Shown here piece after piece: positions 9,941 through 23,000 of a stretch of DNA of 64,000 nt; within the stretch, counting starts at the first letter, position 1; every line of letters begins with the position of its first letter. The stretch is from NCBI GenBank assembly GCA_002483085.1, contig DLHF01000046.1:168259-232258 (forward strand), in the 5' to 3' direction. The translations under genes and the position numbers were made by a program. This DNA is from Ignavibacteria bacterium UBA7675. GTDB taxonomy: Bacteria; Bacteroidota; Ignavibacteria; Kapaibacteriales; UB7675. A model generated the notes under the pieces. That model did no database searches and was not told the DNA's origin. It worked only from the letters and a program-made list of their open reading frames with translations.

Positions 9941-10366
9941 AAAAACCTCGTTAGAGAAGAAAGAAAAATGATATACATACGATCTATTAAAGTTGTTTTC
10001 AGTAACCAGCGAACGAACAAAGTGCGCCACTGCCAAATTAGGGGAACTACGCTTCACAGACAATCCGTAGAATTACGTAATTTCTCCCGGCAGAGCCCTG
10101 TAGAAACTATTTATGCCTCAGATAGCGACAAAATCTCCACGGGAAGCCTCTGTATCGTAGTCGTTCATTCATGCGAAGTCGCCTAAAGTGCTTTTGTAAC
10201 TCTTGTTCAATATGTGTTGCGGACGGCATATCATATCTGCGCGAACATGGGCACGATTGCCTTTTGCTCCGGCTCTCGGCTCGGCGCCTGGCGCAAGAAC
10301 AACCACGAAGCGGTTGTGCCGCGCGGTGCGGAGACTTATCGCAGGAGCAGCAACGCCCGCGTTCAA
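9941..10366. other. Intergenic region with candidate operator
   Basis: No gene is supported. It contains the leader of the gene starting at 9940 and the palindromic element at 10060-10084. A stretch at about 10240-10340 (GGCTCGGCGCCTGG, then GCCGCGCGGTGCGGAGAC) may be a decayed copy of the dispersed repeat, but the match is weak. Confidence 0.5.
10060..10084 (-). promoter_or_regulatory. Candidate operator shared with 26983-27007
   Basis: On the plus strand the 25 bases read ACAATCCGTAGAA then TTACGTAATTTC. They match the element at 26983 at 22 of 25 positions. The 12-bp palindrome AATTACGTAATT is the counterpart of AAATACGTATTT in the other copy; two of the three differences are paired and preserve the symmetry. 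It lies 120 bases upstream of the start at 9940. The likely binder is inferred to be the LuxR-type regulator encoded next door. Confidence 0.6.
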
Positions 10367-11026
10367 CTATTCTTTTACCAAACCATTGAGCAGTGCAAAG
10401 CGCACTAATCCGGCGGTATTTTTTATCTGTAATTTCTGCATAAGGTTTGCTCGATGTGTATCTACTGTGCGGGTACTGATAAACAGCGTATCGGCAATTT
10501 CCTTGCTTGTATGCCCATTAGCGATATACGAGAGAATTTCCTGTTCGCGACGCGATAAATACACATTGGCGTTGGGATCCGAAACGCCAGTATTACCAAA
10601 AGGAAGGTCTGGGTTGGCCATCAGCGCAAGAATGGCCGTACTAAACACTTTTTCGGAACGCATCACGCCTTCTACGGCTGTGAGCAGCTCTTGCTTTCCT
10701 ATCTCTTTCGATAAATAGCCATCTGCACCTGCTCCCATCGCCTGCATAAGATACGACCTATCTTCCAGCGATGTCAACATCACTACTTTCACATCCGGGA
10801 GAATGAGCTTAATCGCTCTTGCAGCTTCGATACCGGTCATTGCAGGCATGAGAATATCGGTAAGGACAATATCGGGCCGGAGTTCGGCAGCCATCTCGAC
10901 AACTTTTTTTCCGTCGGACGCTTCACCGACAATTTCCACAGTTTCGGCAGACTTCAGCAGGCTTCTAATACCGAGCCTAACGATTTCGTGGTCATCTGCT
11001 ATCAATACCCGCAGTAGCTGCCCCAT
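10367..11026 (-). CDS. NarL/LuxR-family response regulator
   Basis: A 219-residue two-component transcription regulator. Residues 1-120 are a receiver domain with the acidic pair D11-D12, phospho-acceptor D57 (VLTDILMP), T85 and K107 (DGYLSKE). Residues about 155-216 are a LuxR helix-turn-helix (LSRREQEILSYIANGHTSKE, 'ISTRTVDTHRANLMQKL'). The length is normal for the family and all key residues are present. The start has GGAGGAG directly upstream and lies 15 bases after the stop of the 14.5-kb giant gene, so the two are very probably co-transcribed. No histidine kinase is in the window. It may control the surface-protein units on either side, which share a palindromic upstream element; that is inference. 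Confidence 0.93.
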   Translation of the reverse strand: MGQLLRVLIADDHEIVRLGIRSLLKSAETVEIVGEASDGKKVVEMAAELRPDIVLTDILMPAMTGIEAARAIKLILPDVKVVMLTSLEDRSYLMQAMGAGADGYLSKEIGKQELLTAVEGVMRSEKVFSTAILALMANPDLPFGNTGVSDPNANVYLSRREQEILSYIANGHTSKEIADTLFISTRTVDTHRANLMQKLQIKNTAGLVRFALLNGLVKE

Positions 11027-11041
11027 TCTCCTCCCGGTCTT

Positions 11042-14000
11042 TTAATTACCGATTTCTATGGTACCGCTGTTGGTCAGCGTGCCGTCGTTGTACACCGTGC
11101 CGAGCACTTCCAAGGAATTCACACCCGCTTGGTTGTCGAGCAACGACCCAGCGCGCACCGAAAGATTGCCGCGCACGCGCACAGGCGATGCTACAATTTT
11201 CTGTCCTGCCTGGCTTACGACTACATGCCCATATCCAATACCTGCATTGGGCGCAGGGAGAATTGTCTGGTTGCTTCCATAAAATTCCACGGTGCTACCA
11301 GCATCAATCGCATACGCATCGTAGTTGGCCGTTGCCGAATTCATCGAGCTGGTACCGCCCAGCCGCAATGTCGTGTTAGCAGCCAGCGTCACGGTGCCCT
11401 GCCCTGTTACATTATTCATCGAGAACACCTGCATATCGTACACACCGCGCAGCACCGACAACCCGGCTGTAGCATTTATGGGGCGATCCAGCACCACGGT
11501 ATTGCTGCCAGACGCACCACTATTGTCTACAGTCATGGAGCGCAGCAGCGGCGGCAGACCAGTACCTATGGCCTGATTCACAGCACCATTGTACACATAA
11601 TTTGCCGCTGTGGAGTACCAGCGATTTGTCGTCCTGATATTCCCTGTTGTAGCAGGAGCCAGCGAAATACCATCGGGCGAGCCAATACCGAGCGTTGAAT
11701 TGTCGCCCATCGTAAAGTTCGCGCCGCTCAGCACAAACGTATTTGTAAGCAGCGTACCTGTGTTCGAGGAGGCTGTACCAAGCGCAAGGCCCTGTACAGC
11801 AATATTGTTGTCCAGCGAAATGATGTGATTCCCTACTCCATTCGCACCGCCACCAATGACAACGGAATCAAGGGCGTCGCTGGGCCAGATACCGGGGCCG
11901 GCAATGGGGCCGGTATGCGAAGGCGAAAATGTCCACGATGCAGGATTGCTCCACTGCCCTGTTACAAGGCTGTAGAAAATACGGCGGAACACATCATCGC
12001 CGCCTACAGTCCAGTCGCCTGTAAATTCGCTTGCCGGTATCGAACCATTTGCCGTGAAGAAATTCGCACCAGTATTAATCGGGCTATTCCACGAAGCCCA
12101 CGAGCCGCCCGGCGTCTCGAAGCCTGGACGCCAGCGCCCTACTCTTGTAAAATTAGCTTCATCGCCTGTAATGTGAGCAGCGCCATCAAGATAGTCGAAC
12201 TGCCATTGGCCGCCGATAGTCGTTGTTACATTGCCCACTGCCCAGTAACGCTCTAAGTAATCGGTCGCAGTAGGAAGAATATAAGCGTGGCCACCATTGG
12301 AGCCGCTTCCGCGCGATACGCTTACTCCTACTGTACCGCTTACACCAGTGGGCCCAGCAGCAAGCACCGATGGGGTGTAGTTGTCCTGTCCGGCATCGAA
12401 CGAACCAACCGGATAGAGGTACACGCCGAGGGGGCAAATCGTGCGAATAAGCTGCCCGCCGGTATTATCAGTACGAATATAGCGATAGGGCGACGAGTTC
12501 GTGCCTTCGTCGACAATAGCAGCCGAAGCACAATCGGTAATAATGAGATTTGCCGTAGTAGAAGCGAGTTCGATAATTTGGTTGTTGCCATTGGCGCCTT
12601 CGCGGAAATCCAGCACTCCATCCACCGTGATGCTCTGCTGCATTTCCACCACGCCGGTTCCCGCACCGCGATTCATGGTCAGGTTCTGAACTGTTGTTGT
12701 GCCTGTTCCAAGCACAGCTTGGTTCTCTGCACCACTTCCCTGGAATACCACTGTGGAAGTGGTAGCAGGAGCGCCAGTGCGCGTTACTGAAGCATCGATA
12801 ACACCGTCGTTTACAATATTACCCTGTAGGCGAAGTGTAGCTGAGGGGTCGCGCGGCACCACTGTCGCATTAGCACTGCTCACCGATACATCCCACAAAG
12901 CAATATTCGGTCCCACGTTGTAGTCCAGAAGCGTTCCGGGCGGCGTAAGAGCGTCTCCAAATTGCGTTGTACCACCAGTAATACTCGTAGTACCAGCCTG
13001 AAGTGTGAAGTCGGCAGGGCGTCCGGGATCAGTCGATGTATTAGCCGTGCGAATTACAATACTACCATCGCTCATTGTAAAAGAAGAGCCGGGCGTTAGG
13101 TCGAATGTACCAAAAGAGTCGCTGTTGTTTCCAGACGTACCAACCACAACTGTACCGCCTGTCTGAGTATATTCTAAATCGCCACTGGGCGTAGAGCCTC
13201 TGCTGATACGGCCTGCTACTTCCAGCGCACCGTCGATAATCGTAAGGCGACTTGTGGAAGAATTTTCATAGACGAGATTATCCCCAGCGCCATCGCCGAT
13301 CTGCGCCAAGCCTGTTGTATTCAGCAGCAGTTCACCGCCGTCGAGAATCATCGTCGCACCCTGGTCGAGATTCCCGCTACCAGTAAGGTGCAGAGCTCCG
13401 TTGGCAGTAATTGTCTGCGTGGTAGCAGGTGCACAACCATCGAGCGACAGCGTACCAGCATTTTGCTCCCACGTACCATTGGTAAATGTCATGGCAGGAG
13501 CTCCCACGCGGCTTATTTCAATATCGACCGAGGAAACCACTGTGGACGCGGCGCTTCCTTTGTCGAGCGTAACACCATACAGCCTTGTGGTACCACCTGT
13601 ACCTGTAATTGTTTGAGTAGCTGTGGAGCTGAACACTGTTTCGCCTGTAATAGAGCCATTGCTCGGCGCCGGGCACATGATCCAGTTGCCATTATTCTCT
13701 ACATCGCCATTCACCGTGAGCGTGTGCGATCTCGGCCCTGTTCCCGCTGCTTCCACAGTAAGAGTTGCGCCTGTAGCAATCGAAAGATCGCCGTTGAGCG
13801 TCATGAGCTGGTCGGCGGGAGCACCGGCGGCATTGTTGTTGTCGAACTCCAAAATACCGCGCATAATATCAAGCGCACCGTTCACAACAATATCACTGCG
13901 ATTAATAAACACATTGCGCGTGTTGTTGTCGTTGTTCACGGTAATGTTGTTCACCGTTGTTGGAAAGGCACCGCCAAAATACTGATTGAGAGCACCGGAG

Positions 14001-17000
14001 AATTCGTAGTTGGCAGCGGGCTCGAACGTTCGATCAGCATCGCCAAAGCGAATGAGCCCGGTCAACCCCATTTCAATGCCAAGGCCAGTTTGGTTGTTCA
14101 GCGTACTGCCATCTCGCATAATAAATGTGCTCAGGCCAAGGTTGGACGACGAGATGTAGCGGCTGTCGTTGATAATAAGCGTACCGCTGGGCGCAATCTC
14201 TACGAATGCGAGTTCAGGTAATGTATTCAGAATGATTCTATCATTATCGCCAATCACCACACTATCGCGTGTTTCAAACTCGTATTCAGCAGGCATATTC
14301 CAATCTGGGTTCGGAAATTCTCCTGCGGGAACAGGAGGCCCGTCGTGTCCAAAAAACGACCACGAATTGGGATCATCCCAAGGCCCGTCTTGGCGGCTGT
14401 AAAAAATACGCTGAGCCTTCTGTCCGATGAAAAATTCGCCCATGCTCTCCCACAATCTATCGGCGGGATCGAGCTGCACTGTGGCAACACCAGCGCTCCA
14501 TATCAGGAAACGGCGATCCCTCCACAATGGCACTTGAACAGGAATAGTGCGGCTGCGTATCACTGTGTTGGCAAGTGTAAGCACCGAGGCTTCCGACGCT
14601 GGGAAGCGGAACAATGTATTCATCCGGCGCGGGCCGAGGTCGAAGCCATTAGCTCCGGTAAGACGCCAGTAGCGGGGCACGAACACAGCAGTGTCCATCC
14701 TGTTACCCACGAATGGCTCGGGAGGAACAGGTGTAATATTAATGGCATCAATCGCTCCTGCCGTACCATTGCCGGTTGTGCTGGTGACAGTAATTGTCAC
14801 AGGCGTATAAGCAGTGTCATTCCCAATCTCGAAGAATACACTTCCTGCCCCGGCACCAAAAGGCTTACGCATTGTGCCATCGACAAAGCCCACATCAAAG
14901 GGGCGCTGCACAGTTGCGCCGGTTGCAATGACAACCCGCCGGTCGTAGTCGCGCACATTGATAACAGCACTTGTCGAGAATTGTAATTGAGCACCAACAT
15001 ACACCTGTGCATTGGCAGAAGAAACGGTGCTTGTTACAAGAACATTATTGCCAGTAAGATTCAGGTTATTAAATATCACGCCTTCGGTATTGTCCAGCGT
15101 TACACGGTGCAGCGAAGACCCCGCAACAGTAAAGTCTGCACTGAGCGGAGCAAACACGGCATTGTTACGCATCACCATATCGCCGTACAGGATCAAGTTG
15201 CGTCCGCCGGAGCTAAATGTACCCTGCTCTACCAGAATAGTATCGCGCACACTCACAGTAGGGGCACCGGCATAATTGGTAATGTACAGCGTATTGACAT
15301 TAGGCGAAGGATTGTCCACGACAAGCGCCGCAACGCTATCAGGCAGTGCTCTACCGGAGTTTTGGCCGCCATAGATACTGTTGTAGACAAACCGGCTTAC
15401 GCCAAAATTGCGGCTATCCATTTGTATAGCACCAACAGTACCATTAGGAGCAATACCATTCAGATGCTGCATACCGAGCGTACAGCTATCTTCCAGCACA
15501 AAGGAAAGTCCACGGATATAGCCAAGATTTCCATTGATGTACAGTTCACCGGGCAGACTATTAAATCGCTCTACATACACTGCCCGCACCTGCGGTGTAA
15601 TTGTCGACGGAACCGTCACACGGCGCCCATTTCCAATATGCACGATGTCAGTAGACTGGTCTGGAATGCGGGGTGCAACCGATCCGGTGTAGCTGTCCAT
15701 CGACCATGTAGCCACATTATCCCACGGACCATTTGCAATACTGTAGAACACATAGCCCGATGGCTCGGCAATAATAAAATCGCCAAATACTGTGTTGCCC
15801 TCCGAAGTAATTGTCGTGTCTGTCCGGGTCGGCGTGGGAAGTTCGGCCCATGTGCCAGTACCCGGCGGGCACGCTGCCGGAGCATCGGGGCAGGCGGGTG
15901 CGTAGCGATTGTGCTCGAAGAATAAAATATTCGGGTTGTTGCGCAGGTCTTCTGGGTTCAGGAACTGCGTTGTAAACAGGAAGGTACGCGTTGCACCAAG
16001 CGCGAAACCGCTTGCTGTTGTTACATTCCAATAGCGCTCAATATTATTATCGGTACGGATTGTGGCTTCTGCGATACGCGGGTGATTATTGCCGTAGGTA
16101 ATTACTCCCACCAGCCCCGCAGTGCCACCCGAACCCGCTGTCTCGAACACAGCAGGCGTATAGCCTGTAACTGTTGCCGATGTACCGACAGCAAATGCAA
16201 CCGACTGCACCCCTGTACCTACATAGCGATACATACGTCCATCCACATGGCCAAGACCATTGCGAAGCACCTGTGGCGAACTTGCGCCCGAAGGCGTTAC
16301 AGTAACCGAACGCAGATTCGTGCGCGCATCAATTACAGATGTATTGCCTACGGCAAATTCAAGTGTGTTATTTATAGTAAGATCGGAATTACCAGTAGAG
16401 GCGAGTGTTACTTTGCCACCGTTTTTCTCAAGGCGGAAATTATACAGCGCCAGGCCACCAACATCTTCGTTGTAGAATATCTGGTTTGTGCCAGCGCCAT
16501 TGGCAACCAGCAGACGCGGCTCTACGGCGGAAGAGCCTGTCACAGGATCGAATGTTCCGTAGTTTGTAAGGTTGCCCCCGAGCTGTAGCGTATTACCGCG
16601 CAATTGGAACGTGTGGTCGTTGTCTATGGCAACACTGCCAGACACGTTTACGACCTGGCCAGCTACCTGCGAAATAACATTTATACCGACAGCATGCCAA
16701 TCGCGGATGGGCATGGAGCCAACTACTTTTATGGTTGTACCTGCGGTTGTCAGCATTGTATCGCCGGTCTGGAGCACACCACCTGTCATACCAGTTCCAC
16801 TGGCTGCGCTGATGTTGTAGTCGGCTACTGCACCGGAGGTACCAGAAGCAATAATCATCCGCCCGCCCGACATAGAGAACGACGACGCGGAATTACTTAT
16901 ATCAAGGCCAATTTTTGCTACATCGGTATTACCTTTGGACAGCACACGCACAGTACCCAAGCTCGACATCGTGAAGTCTAACAGCGACGGCGCTTGGTCG

Positions 17001-20000
17001 CGCGTAAGACAGCCTGCGATATCAAGTGTACCGGAGATCAGATTCACAACAGTTCCTGTTTTGTAGAACAGGTGCTCATTCACAGCATCGCCAATGGTAA
17101 GATTACCACCATTCAGGCGAATTGTTGTGCTGACATTGGTAATAACATTCGAAGAAGAGCGCACGCCACCCGACCACACATCTAATCCCGTAAAGGTTTG
17201 CATCTGCACAGTGGATGCACCATAGTTCAGCGCGAGACTGGAACCTGCGGCATTCTGTCGTATAATCCCTTTCTGGAGATCGAGTCCGTACTGGGCTACC
17301 AAACCAGTTGCTCCGGCAAAAGAGGCAGATTGATTGATAAGCGTATCAGCAAGCCCGGTCTTTAGAACTCGTACAGGAGCAACAGTGCCCCAATAGCCCG
17401 AACCGGCAATGACAGAATTGCCCGGATTTTCAAACTGGAGTGTTGTATAATCATTGGCACCGCTCCACATGAACAAACCAGCGGAAGCCGTAGTCGATGC
17501 GTCGTTGGTAAGCATGCTATACAGCCGCAGAGTATCGCGCCGCCCGGTTGACGAAGTGCCATCGATACGCCCATCAGACAAAGCGCGGAGATGATTCCGC
17601 ACAGTAAGAACTTTAACGAGCGGCGACGTACCGAAGGATAGAATCCCGCGACCCGCCACCGCCGTTCCGTTGAATGCTCCGCCGATCTGCAGCGAATCGA
17701 CAGAGACTGAATCAACATTGTACGTAATAGTATGGCCGTCGACAATGACCGTATCATACGCAAACAACTGGCCGGGATAATAGGAAGCAGCAATCCCTGC
17801 ATGCCCGATGTTCGACCAGTTCGAGGGCAGGTTCCAATTGCCAGTAGCACGGCTGTAAAAAATGCGGCCACGGAAAAATCCACCCGATTCACCCGCCGTC
17901 CAGTCGCCCGCTACATTCACAGTGTTGGTTACTACAATTGGCGAAGGCACTGCAATGGGCGATGTTCCTACGTTGATCTCCCATGCTCCCGCCTGATACT
18001 GAGCCGGAATATACTTTTGGCCATTGCCCGCAGTGTCGATTGAAGCATAGGTAAAGCGCAGCGAATTGGCTGTAATGCTGCTGATATTATTTGTTACGAC
18101 ATTCCAGTATTTCTTCAGGATATTATTCGATAAGCGCTGCGGATGCCTACTGCCATAAAGCCGCACTCCCATCGAAGGAATAGTGGAATAGGTACCTGTC
18201 ACGCTCAGAGTCGCAGGATTGTACACCGTGTCGATACCAAGAGGATAAGCAAAAGATTTTGCCCCTGCGGCTGTCGAGAACTGCTTCAGTACAAGTCCTG
18301 TATTTGCTCCGCCATCTACCTGCACCATACGCTTATTGCTAAACGAAGCAGAGCCGGATGTCACCGTTGCATTTGTAGCGAACGTAAGCGTTATGCCCGG
18401 ATTGACAACAAGCAGGTTATCGGAACTAAGCGTCGTTGTAGCGAGAATCGTAGCATTGGTTGCGATTGCTACCTTTCCTGCTCCTGTCTTGTTGACTGTT
18501 ATATTATTGAATAGGCCGGGTATGGAACCACGCACATTCTGATTGCCTGCATTAATAAACTGCACAGTCGATGTACCGGGAATAAAACCGTAGTTGACAT
18601 TCTGTATAAAATCCCCGGAAAGGCTTATCGTATTCGAGCCAGCATAGAACAAGCCTTGCGTAAATTTTACCGAGTCGCGCACATTAATATTTTTACCGAG
18701 TTGAATAGCGCTTGTCGTAGCACGTGGGCTGTTTACTTCCAGCGCCCATACATTGTTCGGAAGGCCATTGCCTGTCTGCTGCACCACTTGGCGCGAATCT
18801 TTGACAATGCGCACGGTATAATCTTCTACTTCACCGCTTTCATCGCTACAAGATGTCTGGGAGTTATTACCGCTTTTCAGTTTGATGCGCATATGTGTGA
18901 TACCGGGCATGACGCTGTCGGCACCAGCAGGCACAGTAAAGGAGGCTGACTGATTGCTACTACTATTGAACGAAGAATTAATTACCCGCTCATATGTATC
19001 ATCGAATGAACCATCGCGATTGTAGTCGATCCACACCGTCCAGCGCCTATTGCTTGAGCCAAACTGATCGAGGGTAATACTGTACTGCTGTCCCGCTGTC
19101 ACGGTAGCAGAGATATCCGGAAAGTAAAAACACGCCGGATTGTTCTTCAGTGTATTGCCGGTATTATTGTCCAGAATCACAGCCGTAGCAGCATTGCGGA
19201 TAGTCACCTGCTCGATATAGTAGTTACTGGCATCCATAGTTGGACGGCAGTAGGCAGGACCATTGGTCACGGTATAGCCTTCGGCAGTATAGATCACACT
19301 AAGGCTATCTTCGAGAGTGCGGGTATCAGCAAACAGGTTGCCTGTCCATGTTCCCTGTGCAGAAAGTCCATCCGCCGACCCTATTTCGAGGGTACTGCCT
19401 TTTTTTGCTGTAAAGGTGACACCGCGTAAAATCTGCGATCCAAACGAAAGATTGCCAGTTGCTTCTACTGTTACTGCTGGGCCGTAGAACTGGTTGCGGG
19501 CGAAATCGCTGTACAGGCGAGCTGTCCCGATATTCTCATTGAGTTGTACTCTTCTGTTGTTGCCGATGAGTACGATGTCATACTGCGTTCTCGGATAGCC
19601 AGAAGCGGGCGAACCATTGTACGATGTTGTAGACCACGTATTCGGATCGGTCCAGTTGCCACTCTGGCGGCTGTAATAGGTAGTAATAGCAACGGAGTTT
19701 TGATTACCTGTTACGAAATCGCCGAGTAGCAAGCTGCCATCTGCCAGCGTTTCGGTGGAGCCAAGAGTCGTATCCACCGGAAGATTCTGCACAAGCACAG
19801 TGCTCGTACTACCATCGTAGTCGACGGAGCCAAGCGTAAGGCGGCTGTCACCGCAACCATATCCAGCACCTGCAAAATTAGCACCTGTAGCATCGGGGCG
19901 CAGAGTCTGCCAACGCTGCATAAGACCTTTCCAATACGCCATGTCCACACAACCAGGGGCATCCACTGTACCAAGATCGTTCGGATTGATGAATCTCAAT

Positions 20001-23000
20001 GTGACATTCATTGTGCGCGAAGCACGGTCGAATGCGGAGCCAGAAGGCTGTGTAAGGCGCCAGTAGCGTGGAATATATCGCTCGGGGTCGATAGGCGACA
20101 CATATGAATCATCTAGATACGGGTGCTTGCCGGGAAATACTTTCATAGCGAGTTGGCCAGAAGTACCGCCGGTTCCGCCAAAAGCAAGTGTGTACGGCGT
20201 ATAGTTCAGCGCCTCGCCCACCTCAAACAACACTGTTTGGGCACCTGTACCCACAACTTTGCGAAGTTCTCCGTCGACGTGGCCTGCTCCTGTGCGTGTC
20301 ACTGTCGAGAGCGCAGTTACATATGCGCCTGTCGATGTTCTCGCGTCGATATTACCCACATTGCTGGCAGCAAATGTGAGCGTAGAATTGATCTGAATAT
20401 TTGTATTAGTGCTCAGCAGAACATTACCAGAACCATTACCCTTGCTGATTGTCAGATTGTTGAAGGCCACTGCCGCACCTACTGTCAGCGTTTGCGTTGT
20501 CGTACCGCTAAAGCTCACCGTACTTGTCTGTGGCGTGAATACAGCACCGGCACTTAGGCGCATGTTGCCCGCAAGTGTTACTGTCCTGCTACTGGCGTCT
20601 AACGTTCCGCTCTGTATATGCAGACTGTCGGTGACAGCTATATTGGCTCCAAGTGTAACGGCTGTACCCGCCCCTTTGAGCACAGTAAATGTCTGAACTG
20701 TAGAAGGCAGGCCATTGCCCGTAGCTTGAGCCGCGTTATTTGTGTAAATGAAATGCCCTCTGTTGTGCGTGCTGGGGTTGTACTGGCGCGTCGTTGTCTG
20801 CACGTTGCCCGTAGCGCCACTGGTAGTAATCCCCGCAGCATCGCCAATCCCGATAGCGCCTTTGGGCTGTAGGCTGAACGTACCTGTACCGCCGAGGACA
20901 AAGCTGTTCATCAGGAATTCACCTGTGGAATCTACAGTAACAACGCCGGGGCTTGTCGTAGTAGCTGCTGCTCCAAGCGAAATTATTTTGTTGTCGCCGA
21001 TATACACAAAGGCAGTAGCTGTAGGTGCAATTGTCGTGGCCGCGCCGCCATAGTCCTGTGTAGACCAGCTTGCAGGCGTTGTCCATGGACCGTCGGCAAT
21101 ACTGTAGAAGCTGTATTGCGTTGGTTCGCCAGTAGTAAAGGTGCCAAACGCTTTGTTCAGGCGCATCTGCGTTGTTGTAGCAGTACGGGCTCCTATCCTT
21201 GGGAATGCAAAGCGATCAGGCGCCACCCATGCACTGCCATTCCACATGCGAGTCTCAAAGAACAGCGGGTCGGCACCGCCGCGCATATCGCCCGCAGGCG
21301 TTACACCAGCTATAAATGCAAGTGTAGCATCATAAGAACGGTTAGCGCCAAGCGCAAATGCACTGCCAGAGGGGATTGTTACATTCCACTGCCGACGCAG
21401 ATGGCGCGTGTCGTTCATACCGCTTGCTGCGGGATTCAACCCATTGCTGATAGGCGATGAGCTCGCAGTCACCGTGTCGCTTTCTATCGATACTAGCCCG
21501 GCGGTTCCTCCAGTGCCATTGACATCGAGCACTACGGGAGTGTACGATCTGCCATAGCCTACTTCGTATGTTGTGGAGCTTGCATCTCCGGCAATTGTTT
21601 TGCGCAGCGGACCATCGACATGGCCGGGCGTAGCACTACCAGTACGAAGGACGGCTCCATACGCCGTAGCATGGCGTCCGCGCGTTATCAGGTTCCCGGA
21701 AATCAAGTGGAGTGTACCGTTGGCAATCACACCGTGGCTCGTCGTCGTACCTACAGCAGTAGCATTCACTCCTGCTGTGTTTTGCACTGTGAGATTATAG
21801 AATTCTTCGCTGCTCGCTGTAGCTTTTGTGATATACTGCGTTGTAAAGCCATTGAACACTACTGTAGAAGTAGCCGAGGTAAAGGAACCTTGGTCTGTCC
21901 AGTTGCCGTACAGCGTTAGTGTTGTATTGGTAAGCGCAAGAGTTGCAGAAGTTGTAATTTTGAGATTGCCCTGCACCAGCATATTGTCGACAGGAGTTAC
22001 TTTCCCCTGCCCTGTTATCAGCACATTGTTGAACGGATTATCTGCGATATCTCGCGATGTAATTTGCGTTGTAGCAAGCGGAACTGTAGAGCGAAAAGCT
22101 ACTGTTCTGGTGCCGGGTGCAAAGGCACCACCGCTGTTTATCCAGTCGTGTTGCACTTCTATATCAAACCCATTTGCCGAGAGCGTAGCTCCCGTCTGGA
22201 TTGTGAGATTGTTCAGCACAACAAATGTCGTCGCTGTTGTCGCCAAAAGCTGTTTTGTACCGCTGCCTGCAACAACCAAATTGTAGTACGGCAGCGTCGC
22301 GATGGAATCGGGAGGCGACAGCGGACGGCACGGTATATTTTGTGCCGCAGCACCGTTGAATATTACTGTGGAACCATCGGTAAAAAATCGCTGCGAAACG
22401 ACACCAGTAAACTGCAATGTAGAGAGATCGAACTGGTTAGAGATTCTAATATTGCCAGCCGCAAGCGTAAAGACGCCATTGCGCTGTCCCCCAAGCCTGA
22501 TGTTGTTGTACTGTGCTATAGCAGGTACAGAGGATGCCGAAGGAATTGTTGTATTACCAGAACCATTAAATGTAATCGTTCCCGCTGTAAAAGTCGGCGT
22601 AAGGTAATTATTCAGGAAAGCACTTCGCACCACCATTTCGCCGCCGCGCATAGTCAACACACGGCCAGCGCTGCTGCCATCAATCGAATAAGAGCTGATG
22701 TCGAGGATACCGTTGTTCAGCACCAGCGAATCCGCGATTGCGACATATGCGTTGAGGCGAAGTGTATCAGTTGCTGCTTTGTTGATCACAACACTACGCA
22801 CTGGCGATGGCAAACCATTACCAGTAAATTGTGTACCTGTGCCTTCGTAGGTGTACACAGCATTCGGGCTAAAATCGCGAACAACAGTTTGCACGGCACC
22901 TGTGGAACCGATAGACGCGATACCATCCCGATGGCCAATGGCTAATACAGAATTAGGCAGCACCCGCAGCGTATCGCCGGTTGCCACAAAATTATTAGTC

